This document shows, piece by piece, positions 25,425 to 35,632 of a stretch of DNA of 64,000 nucleotides. Every line of letters starts with the position of its first letter. The stretch's first letter is position 1. Position numbers and translations under genes: made by a program. Below the pieces are notes generated by a model. That model made no database searches, had not been told where the DNA came from, and was given only the letters and a program-made list of their open reading frames with translations. Source of the DNA: Pseudolabrys sp. (lineage in GTDB: Bacteria; Pseudomonadota; Alphaproteobacteria; Rhizobiales; Xanthobacteraceae); NCBI GenBank assembly GCA_017849615.1, contig JAFIGS010000023.1:1-64000 (forward strand), in the 5' to 3' direction.

Positions 25425-26018
25425 ATGGTTCAGCTACGTATGATTCCATTGTGCCTGTTGCCGGCGTTCGTCCTGGGCGGCTGCGCTGCAAGCGAACAGG
25501 CGATTTATCAGGACACTCAGGTTTCGAGTTACGGCCCGCCCCCAGGCCGCGCCGCGGCCGGCCCCTATGTGCTGGGGCCAGGCGACAAGGTGCGTCTCAA
25601 GATCTATGGCGATGCCGAGGTGAACGGCGACTATGAGGTCAACAGCGCCGGCTTCGTGTCGATCCCGCTCGTCGGACAGGTCAGAGCCGCCGGCCTCTCC
25701 ACGGCGCAACTCGAAAATGCGCTGAAGGCCCGCATGCACGGCAAGGTCGCCAACGATCCGAAGGTGAATGTCGAGATCGCGACCTATGCGTCATTCTATG
25801 TCCACGGCGAGGTCAAGAAGGCCGGCGTCTATCCATTCCAGCCCGGCATCACCGTCGCCGATGCCGTGGCGACCGCGGGCGGCCTCACCTACCGGGCCAA
25901 CGAAGGCAAAGTGTTTTTGCGGCGCGCCGGGTCGCACGAAACGGTGATCGTCCCGCTCGAGGGCGCGGTGCGCGTCTATCCGGGCGACAATCTGCGGGTC
26001 GCAGAGCGTTACTTCTAG
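25425..26018 (+). CDS. polysaccharide export lipoprotein, Wza/GumB family
   Basis: Outer-membrane or periplasmic export lipoprotein of about 197 residues. Lipobox LGGC in the signal peptide (Cys near residue 21), then the Poly_export domain (YVLGPGDKVRLKIYGDAEVNGDYEVNSAG in outline, about 48-125) and an SLBB-type repeat (FYVHGEVKKAGVYPFQPGITVADAVATAGG, split by no gap). Short family members like this act with a separate outer-membrane barrel, and the next gene encodes one. Start is uncertain: ATG at 25425 or 25440, both upstream of the lipobox. First gene of a rightward pair with the beta-barrel gene. Confidence 0.9.
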   Translation: MVQLRMIPLCLLPAFVLGGCAASEQAIYQDTQVSSYGPPPGRAAAGPYVLGPGDKVRLKIYGDAEVNGDYEVNSAGFVSIPLVGQVRAAGLSTAQLENALKARMHGKVANDPKVNVEIATYASFYVHGEVKKAGVYPFQPGITVADAVATAGGLTYRANEGKVFLRRAGSHETVIVPLEGAVRVYPGDNLRVAERYF

Positions 26019-26027
26019 GCGCCATCC

Positions 26028-27407
26028 GTGCATCGCTCGATGGCGGCCAGGCGCCGACCTCATTCGCTTTTGTCCCGTTTGCTCGGAGGGACGTTTCTCG
26101 CCGTCTCGCTCGGCGCGGGACAGGCGCAGGCGCAACTCGTCATCGATCCGATACGCGAGATCGCTCCGCCCTGGAACGCGCTGCGCCCGTTTGAGTCAAC
26201 GCCGCTGCCGGTTCTGTCCGAGCCAAAAACCCGCGATCCGGTGGCACCCGAAGATACGCCGGTGGCGACGCGCGTGCGCCCGGAATACGCGCCGCGCGGC
26301 ATCCGCTTCGGCCCGTGGATGTATACGCCGACGCTGACGGCGGGCGCCTTTTATGACAGCAACGTCTTTTCGTCCTCGACCAACAAGCAGGCCGATTTCG
26401 CCAGCCGTTTCTCGGCCGGCCTGAGCGCGCAAAGTCTGTGGGAGCGGCACTCGCTCGATATGCGGCTGATCGCCGACACGACGAACTATCGCAGCAATAC
26501 GAGCCTGAACTCGACCGATATCGACTTCAGCGCCAACGGGCGCATCGACATCGACCACAGCACGCAGGTGCTGGGCCGCTTCCAGGCCGCCTATCTGCAT
26601 GACGAGATCGGATCGCTCACCTCCCCGACGGGCGCCATCGAGCCGACGCCTTATGGCTTCCTGTCCGGCGACGTGACCCTGCGCAAGCAGTTCGGCCGCA
26701 TCACCACATCGGGCGGCGCGCGCGTCGACCGTTACGACTATGGCTCGGTGCGCGCCGCCGACGGCGCGACCATTAATCAGGATGCGCGCGACGGCGAGGT
26801 CTATACGGCGCACGGCCGCATCGACTATGCCTTCTCCGAAAAATCGGCGGTGTTCGCGGCGTTCGAGAACAACTGGCGGGAGCTGCGCGGCACGCCGACC
26901 ACGTCGCTCAACTCGAACGGCTATCGCGCCCTGGCCGGCGTCAATCTCGAGTTGTCGCGGCTGATCCGGGGTGAGTTCGCGGCCGGCTATCTGCGTCAGA
27001 ATTTCGCATCGGCTGCGATCGGCGACGTTTCCGGCCCGGCCTATCGCGCCACGCTCACCTGGCGCCCGACGCGGCAGATGGACGTGCATTTCAAGACCGA
27101 GCAGGTGGTCACGACCACGTCCGACACCAGCCCGACCGCCGCGCTCGCCTCATCGTATCAACTCGGCGCCGATTATGAACTCCGGCCCAACCTCATCCTC
27201 TCGCCCCTGCTGGTCTACGAGAAGGACAAATTCCAGGGTATGGACAGAAACGACAACGTCTACGCCGCCGAACTGCGTCTCAAGCACCTGATTAACAACT
27301 GGGCGTCGAGCTCGGTGTATTACCGGTACCTGCAGCGCGACAGCAGCGTCGCGATCAACAGCTACGACAAGCACGTCATCGGCTTCAACGCTTCCCTTCG
27401 ATTTTGA
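26028..27407 (+). CDS. outer-membrane beta-barrel protein of exopolysaccharide loci (BBP2 type)
   Basis: Exported protein of 459 residues with a signal peptide (SRLLGGTFLAVSLGAGQAQAQ) and, from about 95, a long run of alternating amphipathic strands ending in ...FNASLRF with the terminal aromatic residue typical of Bam-inserted barrels. It matches the putative beta-barrel porin 2 / EpsL-like group found beside Wza-like genes in Wzy-dependent loci. It probably forms the outer-membrane exit channel with the lipoprotein 9 bp upstream. GTG at 26028 or ATG at 26040 may start it. It overlaps the convergent glycosyltransferase gene by 23 bp at the stops. Confidence 0.8.
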   Translation: MHRSMAARRRPHSLLSRLLGGTFLAVSLGAGQAQAQLVIDPIREIAPPWNALRPFESTPLPVLSEPKTRDPVAPEDTPVATRVRPEYAPRGIRFGPWMYTPTLTAGAFYDSNVFSSSTNKQADFASRFSAGLSAQSLWERHSLDMRLIADTTNYRSNTSLNSTDIDFSANGRIDIDHSTQVLGRFQAAYLHDEIGSLTSPTGAIEPTPYGFLSGDVTLRKQFGRITTSGGARVDRYDYGSVRAADGATINQDARDGEVYTAHGRIDYAFSEKSAVFAAFENNWRELRGTPTTSLNSNGYRALAGVNLELSRLIRGEFAAGYLRQNFASAAIGDVSGPAYRATLTWRPTRQMDVHFKTEQVVTTTSDTSPTAALASSYQLGADYELRPNLILSPLLVYEKDKFQGMDRNDNVYAAELRLKHLINNWASSSVYYRYLQRDSSVAINSYDKHVIGFNASLRF

Positions 27408-28611
27408 CGGCGACGGTCTCCGGCGCGGACGGCACCAGCCGATCGTAGGCGGCGACATACTTGCCGGCTTCCCGCGTCCAGCTAAAGGCGTGTTGCGCCA
27501 GCCGCGCCGCCTCGTCGGAACAGCGGGCGCGCAGCTCATCGTCCTGCATCAGCGTCGCGCAGGCGCGCGCCAGATCGGCCGGCGTGTCGCCCTCGGCATA
27601 GACACCCGCGCCGCCGAGCAGGCGCCGCGTCTCGAACAGCGGATAGGCGACGCTGGGGACGCCGAGCGCGCTGTATTCGAACACCTTGTTCATGCTGATC
27701 TTGTCGTTATAGGCATTCACCGGATCGGGGATAATGCCGATATCGAAGGTGTTGAGCTGGCGCAACAGATCCTTGCCGTTCAGGTAGCCGGTGAAGGTGA
27801 CGAAATCGCCGAGGCCGCGGCTGTCCGCCAGCGCGCGCGCCGACGCGAGCGCCGGGCCGTCGCCGACGATGACGGCATGGAAATCGCGCTGGCCGTGATC
27901 ACGAACGAGATGGTCGAGCGCCATCACCAGATGATCGACGCCGTCCTGATCGCCGATGACGCCGACATAACCGAGCACGAACTTCTCGCGGCGGCGCAGG
28001 CCGGGATCGGGCGGCAGACGATAGATGCGCGACTTGTCCGGGATGCTGTAGACGGTGACGACGTCCTTGGGGTCCCGGCCGCCGCGCGTGATCGCCAGCT
28101 CGCGATAGGTTTCGTTCGACGAGATCACGAGATCGGCCGACATGAAGGTCAGCCGCTCCGCCAGCAGCAAGGCGCGGTGGATGAGTCCCTTGCGGTTGAA
28201 CTTGGCCTCGAACAGCTCGGGGCAGACATCGTGGTGATCGAACACGAAGCGTTTGCCCATCAGCTTGAACGGCAGGGCGACGAGGAAGATGAGATCCGGC
28301 GGATTGCAGCCCTGGATCACGGTGAAGCCGCGCTCGCGCCAGACGCGCCACAGCAGGCGGAATTCGTGGAACAGCGCGGCGGCATATTCGAACATGAAGG
28401 CGAAGCGCCCGCGCGCCTCGAGCGGCAGCGGATGCCGGTAAATGGCAATGCCGTCGAGCTCCTCGTAGAGCGAGGGATGACGCTCGTTTGTCGGGCAGAT
28501 GACCGAAACGGTCCAGCCGGCCTGGCGCAACGCCAGCGCTTCCTGCCAGACGCGGCGATCCATCGGCACGGGCAGATTCTCAACGACAATGACGCACGAC
28601 CTCTCGGCCAT
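27385..28611 (-). CDS. glycosyltransferase family 4 protein
   Basis: Cytoplasmic retaining glycosyltransferase of 408 residues with two Rossmann domains. N-terminal acceptor domain starts IVVENLPVPMDRRVWQEA. Nucleotide-sugar domain has LGYVGVIGDQDGVDHLV (about 208-224), IVGDGPALASARALA and the E-x7-E-like segment MNKVFEYSALGVPSVAYP (about 308-325). Typical GT4 length. It would add a sugar to the lipid-linked repeat unit of the exopolysaccharide. Transcribed leftwards, 24 bp after the GT2-like gene and likely in one operon with it. Confidence 0.9.
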   Translation of the reverse strand: MAERSCVIVVENLPVPMDRRVWQEALALRQAGWTVSVICPTNERHPSLYEELDGIAIYRHPLPLEARGRFAFMFEYAAALFHEFRLLWRVWRERGFTVIQGCNPPDLIFLVALPFKLMGKRFVFDHHDVCPELFEAKFNRKGLIHRALLLAERLTFMSADLVISSNETYRELAITRGGRDPKDVVTVYSIPDKSRIYRLPPDPGLRRREKFVLGYVGVIGDQDGVDHLVMALDHLVRDHGQRDFHAVIVGDGPALASARALADSRGLGDFVTFTGYLNGKDLLRQLNTFDIGIIPDPVNAYNDKISMNKVFEYSALGVPSVAYPLFETRRLLGGAGVYAEGDTPADLARACATLMQDDELRARCSDEAARLAQHAFSWTREAGKYVAAYDRLVPSAPETVAVKIEGKR

Positions 28612-28635
28612 CGGGCTTCTCCGTATGTCTTGAAG

Positions 28636-29490
28636 TCAGGCGGCGGCGGGACGGCGCGACTTGAGCGCGACCGCGACCGCGGTGCGAAAGGCGCGGACGG
28701 GCAACTGCCGCGTTCCGACCAGCCAGACGCCAACGGCGAGCTTGCGCGCGAACTCGACGCCGATGCGCGGCTGCTGGCGAGCGTGGCGCGCCAGCGCGAT
28801 GAGCCCGCCGCGATAATACTTCGGCCGCAGTTGCGGGGATTTATCGCGATGGCCGATGACCGGAGCAGGCACATACAGCGATTGCGCACTCGCCAGGTAG
28901 GCGCGCAGGGCGAACTCGGTATCCTCGCCGCCGCCGTTCACGGTGCCGACGCCGAGCGTCTCGTCGAAGACCGCGGCGGAGCGCAGCACATGCCCGCGCA
29001 CGAACATCGTGTTCGACGACACTTCGCGAACGACGTCGCGCGCCGTGGCGCGCCCGGCGCGGTCGGCCAGCGCGATCGGCACCGGCGCCGACGAATATTT
29101 GCTGAACCACAGCCCCAGCTTCGATTCGGTAGCGAAAGAACGCGTGATGGACTCGAGCACGCCCGCGGGATACCAGCAATCGTCGTCGGGAAAGCCGACG
29201 ACGGTCGTCGAATCGATCATGCCGTTGGACTTGGCATAGGTCAGCAACAGGTTGCGCGCCGCCGATAGCGACATCGCTTCGGTGCACGGAATCGCCTGCA
29301 CGAAAGCCGGCAGACTCCGGCTCAGCGCCCAATAGCGATACTCGGGGCACCTTTGCAGCAGCAGAAGAATTCCGATCGACACGCGCGTATCGAGAACCGC
29401 GGCGGCCTGCTCGACGCTGCGCACCATGCGCTCGAGCACATCGATACGTCCGGATTCGACATCCGACGTTGAAATGAGAACAAGTTTCAT
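28636..29490 (-). CDS. glycosyltransferase family 2-like protein
   Basis: Protein of 284 residues with a GT-A fold: an N-terminal nucleotide-binding strand KLVLISTSD, the metal-binding acidic motif GFPDDDCWYP (about 120-129) and a later GGGEDTEFALRAY segment (about 190-202) matching the catalytic-base ED region of GT2 enzymes. Start at 29490 (MKLVLIS) after GGGGCG; an upstream ATG at 29544 would add a Cys/Arg-rich stretch. It heads the leftward two-gene unit with the GT4 gene. Donor and acceptor unknown. Confidence 0.85.
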   Translation of the reverse strand: MKLVLISTSDVESGRIDVLERMVRSVEQAAAVLDTRVSIGILLLLQRCPEYRYWALSRSLPAFVQAIPCTEAMSLSAARNLLLTYAKSNGMIDSTTVVGFPDDDCWYPAGVLESITRSFATESKLGLWFSKYSSAPVPIALADRAGRATARDVVREVSSNTMFVRGHVLRSAAVFDETLGVGTVNGGGEDTEFALRAYLASAQSLYVPAPVIGHRDKSPQLRPKYYRGGLIALARHARQQPRIGVEFARKLAVGVWLVGTRQLPVRAFRTAVAVALKSRRPAAA

Positions 29491-29886
29491 CTTACGCCCC
29501 AATGACTGTCTGCAACACCGCCGTTGCAACCGGCTGCGGTGCAATGTCTATGGCGGCACATTGCGGCACAAATAGTAACGTCAGCAGATCGACGACTCCG
29601 TTGCACGAAAACAACTTGTTCCGACTCGCGCGTTTGCACATTGCATCGGCACATGCAGCAAGCGACATGATGAAAATACGCGCAACACCATCACCTATGT
29701 AACGTCACGCAATTGCCGCGCCTTCGACGCATTTGGTTTTCATGCTGCATCGCAGGAACGGTTCAGTCGCTCTGTTGTTGAGCATCGATATTTTGCGTCG
29801 CGCAGCCGGCGTGAGCCGTTCTCTCGGAAGGGCGCGCCCTCGCGTCGTATGATCAGAGGCCGGACGAGCTCCCGGAGAAATTTTTG
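29491..29886. other. divergent promoter region between the GT2-like gene and the Wzc-like gene
   Basis: About 395 bases, less GC-rich than neighbours, with no supported gene. Repeated TTGCA and ATTGCGGCACA words occur near 29515-29660, but no clear symmetrical operator was found. Both flanking operons must start here. Confidence 0.4.
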
Positions 29887-32220
29887 ATGCTTCAGCACGT
29901 CTCGGTGTCAAACGCACGGAACGAGAAACGCGATTCGCCGCCGCCTCCGCCGGAGGTCATGGCAAACTACACACAGCACATCCGCGAAAGCCTGCGCGTA
30001 CTCAAGCGCCGGCGCGGCGTCATCGCCTTGACGACGCTGGCGTTCGTCGCGGCGGCGATGCTGTTCGTCACGCTGGCCGCGCCCCGCTACACGGCCACTG
30101 CCACCGTATTGATCGAGCCGCGCCGCTCCAGCGTCGCCGACAATGACGGCAACCAGCAGAAAGGCTCCAGCCCGACCAGCGACGAGGCAACGGTGAACAG
30201 CCAGGCGGTCTTGCTGCAGTCCCAGGGCGTTCTGCGCCGCGTCGTCGATCAGCTCAATCTCGGTGAAGACGACGAATTCGGCCGCCGCACCAGCCTGCTC
30301 GCTCCGATCATGGGGCTGTTCTCCCCGTCGCGCCCGGCGCTCGCCGAGCTGGATGCGCGAGACCTCGCGGCCACGAAGGCGGTCAATTATCTCGGCGCCA
30401 GCCGGCTGAAGGTGGCGCGCGACGGCTCCACCTTCGTGATCAATATCGACGCCACCTCGGAAAACCCCGAGAAGGCCGCCAGAATCGCCAACGCGGTGAC
30501 CAACGCCTATTTCACGGAGCAGGTGCAGAGCAAGCTCGACACGCGCAAGATCGCCACCACATGGTTCGACCAGCAACTTCAGACGCTCAGAACCAAGGTT
30601 CAGGAGTCCGATCGCGCCGTCGAGGATTATCGCGCCAAGAACAACCTGACCGTCACGCAGGGCGTCACCGTCAACGACCAGCAACTCACCGATCTCAACA
30701 ACAAGCTGGTCGAGGCGCATGTGCAAACGGCCGAAGCCCGCGCGCGATTCGAGCAGGTCGAGAGCATTGCCAAGACCAAGGGCGACCCCGGCACCATCGC
30801 GCAGGCGCTCTCCTCGGACGTCATCACGCGGCTGCGCACGCAGTACGCGGACGTGACCAAGACGCTTGCCGACGTCTCGAGCAAGTATGGCCCGCAGCAC
30901 CCTCTGGTGATGAACGCCAAGGCGCAATTGCGCGAGACCAAGAGATTGATCGACGAAGAGGTGCGCCGGATTCTCGAAAGCACCCGCCAGGCCTACACCG
31001 TCGCCCGGTCCCGCGAGGATGCGCTCACGCGCAGCCTGGCGAACATGAAGACGACATCGAACGAATCCGGTCTCGAGCAGGTTCGCCTGCGCGAGCTGCA
31101 GCGCGAGGCCGACGCCACGCGCACGCTCTACGAGACATTCCTCGCCCGATACAAGGAGACGAGAGCGCAGGAGACGCTGGAGCTCCCCGACGCGCGCCTG
31201 GTGGCGAAGGCGGCCGTGCCGCTCCAGCCGTCGTTCCCGAAAAGCACATTGATTCTCGCCGCGGCCGGCATGCTCGGCCTCGGCCTCGGCGGCGCGCTCG
31301 CCTTCCTGCTCGACAGCGCCGACCACCGCGTCAAGTCGCTGCGGCACGCCGAGGAAGTCACCGGCGTGCCGACCCTGGCGGCCATACCCGTGATCGGGAC
31401 GCGCGAGCTTTCGCATCGCGCCAACAAGGGACGCGCGGCGCTCGAGCATTACGATCCGAACGCCATTCAGTTGCTGCCGACGGCGATGCAGCCGCCCTTG
31501 ATGCGCTACGTTCTGGACGAGCCAACCTCGCTGTTCGCCGAATCGGTGCGCGCGGTGCGCCTCGCGATCCAGCGCGCCGCGCGGCACGGGCCGGCCAAAT
31601 CGATCGTGGTGACGTCGTCGATCGACGGCGAAGGCAAGACGACGCTCGCCGCCAATCTCGCGCTGTCGATCGCCGCCCTTGGCCAACGCACAATTCTGGT
31701 CGAGGGCGACCTGCGCAATCCCGAGATGAGCCGCTCGCTGTGCCCGCAGGCGCAGGTGGGCGTCGTCGAGGTGGCGCTGGGACAGGCGCCGATCGAGCAG
31801 GCGCTGTTCGTCGACCGCCCGACCGGACTTGCCGTGCTCCCCTCGCCGCCCCGGCCGCGCGGCGCCTCCAATGAATTCGTTTTCTCCGATGCGATGCGCA
31901 ACATGCTGGACCGCCTGCGCACGCATTTCGACTGCGTCATCATCGACTCGCCGCCGCTCGTGCCGCTCGTCGATGCGCGCGCGCTCGGCGAAATCGCCGA
32001 CCGCGTGCTCCTGACGATCCGCTGGGACGCCACGCCGCGCGATGTCGTGGCCCAGGCGCTCGAAACGCTGGCGCCGATGCAGGACCGCCTCCTCGGCACG
32101 GTGCTCACGCGCGTCGACATGCAGAAGCTGCGTGACTACGACTACTATCGCAGCAGCTCCTACATCACACCTTACTCCTATCTCGGCCAGCCGCGCGCCG
32201 GCGCCACGGAGTCGACGTGA
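29887..32220 (+). CDS. polysaccharide co-polymerase and BY-type tyrosine kinase, Wzc/ExoP family
   Basis: Inner-membrane protein of 777 residues that controls chain length and assembly of the exopolysaccharide. N-terminal Wzz domain with the first membrane helix at about 37-58 and a long periplasmic coiled-coil part (about 180-430), second membrane helix at about 452-475. Cytoplasmic kinase domain with Walker [10 protein letters not shown] (about 580), Walker A' VEGDLRNPE and Walker [12 protein letters not shown]. The C-terminus has a Tyr cluster ([19 protein letters not shown]) for autophosphorylation. No cognate phosphatase (Wzb) gene is in the locus. Start ATG 29887; TTG at 29884 is adjacent. 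The stop overlaps the next gene as GTGA. Confidence 0.93.
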   Translation: MLQHVSVSNARNEKRDSPPPPPEVMANYTQHIRESLRVLKRRRGVIALTTLAFVAAAMLFVTLAAPRYTATATVLIEPRRSSVADNDGNQQKGSSPTSDEATVNSQAVLLQSQGVLRRVVDQLNLGEDDEFGRRTSLLAPIMGLFSPSRPALAELDARDLAATKAVNYLGASRLKVARDGSTFVINIDATSENPEKAARIANAVTNAYFTEQVQSKLDTRKIATTWFDQQLQTLRTKVQESDRAVEDYRAKNNLTVTQGVTVNDQQLTDLNNKLVEAHVQTAEARARFEQVESIAKTKGDPGTIAQALSSDVITRLRTQYADVTKTLADVSSKYGPQHPLVMNAKAQLRETKRLIDEEVRRILESTRQAYTVARSREDALTRSLANMKTTSNESGLEQVRLRELQREADATRTLYETFLARYKETRAQETLELPDARLVAKAAVPLQPSFPKSTLILAAAGMLGLGLGGALAFLLDSADHRVKSLRHAEEVTGVPTLAAIPVIGTRELSHRANKGRAALEHYDPNAIQLLPTAMQPPLMRYVLDEPTSLFAESVRAVRLAIQRAARHGPAKSIVVTSSIDGEGKTTLAANLALSIAALGQRTILVEGDLRNPEMSRSLCPQAQVGVVEVALGQAPIEQALFVDRPTGLAVLPSPPRPRGASNEFVFSDAMRNMLDRLRTHFDCVIIDSPPLVPLVDARALGEIADRVLLTIRWDATPRDVVAQALETLAPMQDRLLGTVLTRVDMQKLRDYDYYRSSSYITPYSYLGQPRAGATEST

Positions 32221-32639
32221 GGATGCGCGCTGCGGCGGTGCTGGTCGCCACCGCGATGCTGGGGCTGGGCGCGGCCAGCGCCATGGCGGCCAACGGCTGT
32301 GTGCAGAGCCGCGACTACATCCTCGGCGGCATGGCCGGGCCCCTCATCAAGCCCGCCCATCTTTATCGGGATCTTTTCAAGGTCTGTCTGCAAACGCTCG
32401 AGCTGGCGAACGTGAAAGATGCCCATGTGCTCAAGGCCGGGCTGATCGCCATCGAGCCGCAGCGCGATACCCTGATGGCGACGGCCTCGACGCTGACGCA
32501 GTTCTGCCGCCGCTTCCCGCGCGGCACCGCTCGGGTTTTCACGCCGGGAGAACAACGGCAGCCAAAATCGACCGCGCTCGTCGTGCTGATGCCCGCGCTT
32601 TCCGCAAGATCGTGCCAGGCCAAGCGAGGTGGCTCATGA
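32217..32639 (+). CDS. small secreted protein of the exopolysaccharide operon, unknown function
   Basis: Protein of 140 residues with a signal peptide ([25 protein letters not shown] is the rough extent, cleavage near AMA-AN). The mature part of about 115 residues has Cys in [23 protein letters not shown] and ARSCQA, four in all, consistent with two disulfides. No known domain. GTG at 32217 overlaps the Wzc-like stop and has GGAG five bases before it; ATG at 32223 is also possible. Its stop overlaps the acyltransferase start as ATGA, so it is firmly part of this operon and probably works in polysaccharide assembly or export in the periplasm. Confidence 0.7.
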   Translation: MRMRAAAVLVATAMLGLGAASAMAANGCVQSRDYILGGMAGPLIKPAHLYRDLFKVCLQTLELANVKDAHVLKAGLIAIEPQRDTLMATASTLTQFCRRFPRGTARVFTPGEQRQPKSTALVVLMPALSARSCQAKRGGS

Positions 32640-33163
32640 GCGATTCTTCGACCTTACAGACATCCGCGGCGCAGGCGCCGCGCCGGGGCAGACAGCGCAG
32701 CCTCAACGCGTTCGGCCGGCTGCGGCGGGCGCTGGTGCGCGCCAAGGCGCTGTATTTCACGCGGGTCTGGGGCATGGACATCGATCCGACCGCATCGTTC
32801 TCGCTGAGCGCGCGCTTCGACAAGACCTACCCCGCCGGCGTGCATGTCGGCGCCTGGAGCTACATCGCGTTCGACGTCGCGATCCTCGCCCACGACATGA
32901 CGCGCGGGCTCTATCTGCATACGCGCATTGGCAAGAACTGCTTCATCGGCGCGCGCAGCATCATCCTGCCGGGCATCCAGATCGGCGACGGCAGCGTTGT
33001 CGGCAGCGGCAGCGTGGTGACCAAGGACGTGCCGCCGCGCTGCGTCGTGGCCGGCAATCCGGCGCAGATCATCCGCCGCGATATCGACGTCGGCCGTTAC
33101 GGGCGCTTCAGCGACGCCGAGGAAAACAAGGCGCGGCTTGCCGCGGCGGGAGCGTTCGATTGA
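32636..33163 (+). CDS. hexapeptide-repeat acyltransferase
   Basis: Protein of 175 residues with a left-handed beta-helix acyltransferase fold like WcaF or WbbJ. Isoleucine-patch hexapeptides are seen in [36 protein letters not shown] (two stretches, about 98-135) followed by [14 protein letters not shown]. The His candidate is in ILAHDM (about 84). It most likely O-acetylates a sugar of the repeat unit using acetyl-CoA. ATG at 32636 overlaps the preceding stop (ATGA), with GAGG upstream; the stop shares a base with the next start (TGATG). Confidence 0.88.
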   Translation: MSDSSTLQTSAAQAPRRGRQRSLNAFGRLRRALVRAKALYFTRVWGMDIDPTASFSLSARFDKTYPAGVHVGAWSYIAFDVAILAHDMTRGLYLHTRIGKNCFIGARSIILPGIQIGDGSVVGSGSVVTKDVPPRCVVAGNPAQIIRRDIDVGRYGRFSDAEENKARLAAAGAFD

Positions 33164-34176
33164 TGCGGCCACCGATGCAGCCCCTGTTTCTGATCCAGAG
33201 CCACAAGGAGCCCGCGCAACTGGCGCGGCTCGTTCGCGTCTTGCGGGGCGGCTGTCCGGACAGCCATGTGCTCATCAGCCACGACATTCGCGGCGCGGCG
33301 CTGCCGGCATCGACATTCGGCGGCGACCCGCGCGTCCACGTCATCGGCGGCAAGGGCGGCCGCGGCGATTTCGAGATCGTGGACGGTTATCTCGCCGCGC
33401 TGCGCTGGGCGCGCGACCATATCGACTACGACTGGATCACCAATCTCAGCGGACAGGATTATCCGGTATCTTCGCTCGAGGCCTTCACCGCCGAACTGGC
33501 CGGCGCGGAGCACGACGGCTTTCTTCACCATTTCGATGCGGTGAAGCAGGACGCGATCGACATGCAGCCGATGCACTGGCCGCCCGGACACGGCCACGGT
33601 CGCTATTACTTTCAGTATAAAAAGGTCAAGGACAGCGCGAGCGTAATCGAGCGCGCGGCGCTGAAGGCACCGCGCATCGTCTTCGACCGGCTCGATGCGC
33701 CGTACCGGATCAACACCGCCTATGGTCTGCTGTTCGGCCGCCGTGCCGCGGCGCCGCCGTTCACCGAACGCTTTCGCTGCTACGCCGGCAGCTACTGGCA
33801 CACGATCCGGCGCGCCTGCGCCGACTATCTGCTCGACTTCACCGACGGCAACCCGGACATCGTCGGCTACATGCGCCGCGTCCTGATCCCCGACGAGAGT
33901 TTCGTCCAGACGGTGCTGGTGAATGAGCCGCGCTTTCGCTTCGTCAATGACAACCGCCGCTACTACAACATGCGGGGCTCGCGGCGCGGGCACCCGCAGG
34001 CTCTGAGGGCGGACGACGCCCCGGATTTTCTCGGCAAGCAGTACGTTTTCGCGCGCAAGTTCGAGACCACCAACGGCGCGGCGTTTTTCGACCGGCTCGA
34101 CGCCGTCGCCCTGGCGCCGCACGCGGACCCGACGGAAGAATTTACTCGGCCGGCTGCGGCCGTGCCGGTGCCCTGA
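33163..34176 (+). CDS. Core-2/I-branching (GT14) family glycosyltransferase
   Basis: Protein of 337 residues. The N-terminal QPLFLIQSHKEPAQLARLVR and the hallmark NLSGQDYPVSSLEAF (about 98-112) match the Core-2/I-branching beta-1,6-N-acetylglucosaminyltransferase family, which in bacteria also includes xylosyl- and other transferases. A catalytic-base Glu candidate lies in IPDESFVQTVL (about 244). No membrane segment. The start shares one base with the acyltransferase stop. The last gene of the Wzc-led operon; its stop overlaps the convergent flippase gene by 35 bp. It may add a branch to the repeat unit. Confidence 0.88.
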   Translation: MRPPMQPLFLIQSHKEPAQLARLVRVLRGGCPDSHVLISHDIRGAALPASTFGGDPRVHVIGGKGGRGDFEIVDGYLAALRWARDHIDYDWITNLSGQDYPVSSLEAFTAELAGAEHDGFLHHFDAVKQDAIDMQPMHWPPGHGHGRYYFQYKKVKDSASVIERAALKAPRIVFDRLDAPYRINTAYGLLFGRRAAAPPFTERFRCYAGSYWHTIRRACADYLLDFTDGNPDIVGYMRRVLIPDESFVQTVLVNEPRFRFVNDNRRYYNMRGSRRGHPQALRADDAPDFLGKQYVFARKFETTNGAAFFDRLDAVALAPHADPTEEFTRPAAAVPVP

Positions 34177-35620
34177 GCCCGCGGATATCGACAGCGAGAT
34201 CCCGGAGCAGGCGCAAGGTCGCGCGGTCGAACACGACGAGCGCCACCGCATAGGTCACGGCGCCGACCGCGACTTCGGCAATCAACCGCGCCATCGTCGC
34301 CTGCCCTTGCATCGCGATTTCGACGGCGATCACCACAGCCGCCATCAAGGCCGCCGCCGCCAGGGAACGGATGACCGCTCCGACCTGCCGCGCCACCGGG
34401 ATGCCGAGATAGCGCCGGATCGCATAGACGCTCCACGGCGCGCCGACGAGATGGCGCATGACCCAGGCCAGCGCAATCGCCGGCAGGCCGTAGCCCGCGG
34501 TCAGCAATGCGGCGATGATCGAAACGGCGCAAGCCAGCGCCGCATAGAATACGAGCCCCGCCTGGCGCCCGCGTGCGCGCAACGCCGGGCCGACCAGCAC
34601 GCGGTTGAATCCGACCACCCAGCCCAGCGCCGCCACCTGGGCGACGATCACCGCGGGCTCCCATTTCGCCGAGAAGATCGTGCCGACCAGATCCGGCATG
34701 ACCAAAGCCAGCCCGGTAAAGATCGGCGCCGCGACCGCGGTAATGAGGCGCGTCGCCTTGAGGAAGGCATCTGCGGTGTCCCGCCCGGCGCGCTCGAGCG
34801 CCGCGAAGAACGACAGGCCGAAGCGGATCGCGAAGGTCTGTACCAGATTGGCGGTTTCATCGATCAGGCGCTGCGCGAACTGGAAGTATCCGAGGATCGT
34901 CGCACCGTGGACATAGCCGATCACCAGCCAGAACAGGCGCGTCATCACGCCCCATAGCAGGCGCTCGATGCTGAGCGCCGCGCCGAACGAGATCAGCTTG
35001 CGAAACTCCGCGGGATGGAAGCGCAAGCGCGGCCACCTCGATATCACCGGCGCGACCGCCAGCAAGGTCGCGACCGAGCCCGCCAGGGTGCCAAGCACCA
35101 GCGACCATGCGCCGAAATGCAAATAGGCGAGAAGCGCGGTCGCGAGGATGGTGACGATTCGGGTCGCCGTCATGCGCAAAGTGACCGCGGCGGCGCGCAT
35201 CTTGCGCACGAGCAGCCCGGTCGGCGCCGCGACCAGCGCGTTGAGCGGAAGAATGAACACCGCGGCTTTCAGAAGCTGCGCGATCTCGGGCTCGTTGTAG
35301 AACCGGCCGACCGCGTCGGCGCCGACAAAACAGAGCGCCGCCGCCAGAACGGACATCACGATGACGACGGTGAAGGCCGTATCGGACGCGCGCGTATGCG
35401 CCGACCGCGCCCCGACAAGGGCCTCGACCATGCCAAGCTGCGCGATGATTTCGACCGTTCCGACAATGGCGAGCGCCACGGCCGCCTTGCCGATCTCGGC
35501 CGGCGTGAGCAGCCAGGCCAGCGTAAAGACGAGCCCGAGACCGGCAAGACCGTTGAGGACGCTTTCCGCGATGCTCCACGGCACCGCGCGCACGACTTGC
35601 TTCTTCAGGCGTTTCGACAC
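34142..35620 (-). CDS. Wzx-type lipid-linked oligosaccharide flippase
   Basis: Inner-membrane protein of 492 residues with about 12-14 hydrophobic segments, of the polysaccharide biosynthesis (MATE/MVF) superfamily. The N-terminus VPWSIAESVLNGLAGLGLVFTLAWLLTP (two parts) and GKAAVALAIVGTVEIIAQLGMVEALV are typical of Wzx/RfbX-like exporters such as ExoT. It would move the undecaprenyl-linked repeat unit across the inner membrane. Leftward, 12 bp downstream of the pyruvyl transferase gene. Confidence 0.9.
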   Translation of the reverse strand: MSKRLKKQVVRAVPWSIAESVLNGLAGLGLVFTLAWLLTPAEIGKAAVALAIVGTVEIIAQLGMVEALVGARSAHTRASDTAFTVVIVMSVLAAALCFVGADAVGRFYNEPEIAQLLKAAVFILPLNALVAAPTGLLVRKMRAAAVTLRMTATRIVTILATALLAYLHFGAWSLVLGTLAGSVATLLAVAPVISRWPRLRFHPAEFRKLISFGAALSIERLLWGVMTRLFWLVIGYVHGATILGYFQFAQRLIDETANLVQTFAIRFGLSFFAALERAGRDTADAFLKATRLITAVAAPIFTGLALVMPDLVGTIFSAKWEPAVIVAQVAALGWVVGFNRVLVGPALRARGRQAGLVFYAALACAVSIIAALLTAGYGLPAIALAWVMRHLVGAPWSVYAIRRYLGIPVARQVGAVIRSLAAAALMAAVVIAVEIAMQGQATMARLIAEVAVGAVTYAVALVVFDRATLRLLRDLAVDIRGLRAPARPQPAE

Positions 35621-35632
35621 CGCCGGCCCGCT

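Noticed and set aside
29502-29702. 66-codon rightward frame in the gap before the Wzc-like gene
   Set aside because: No ribosome-binding site and no protein-like pattern; the region is better explained as a divergent promoter.
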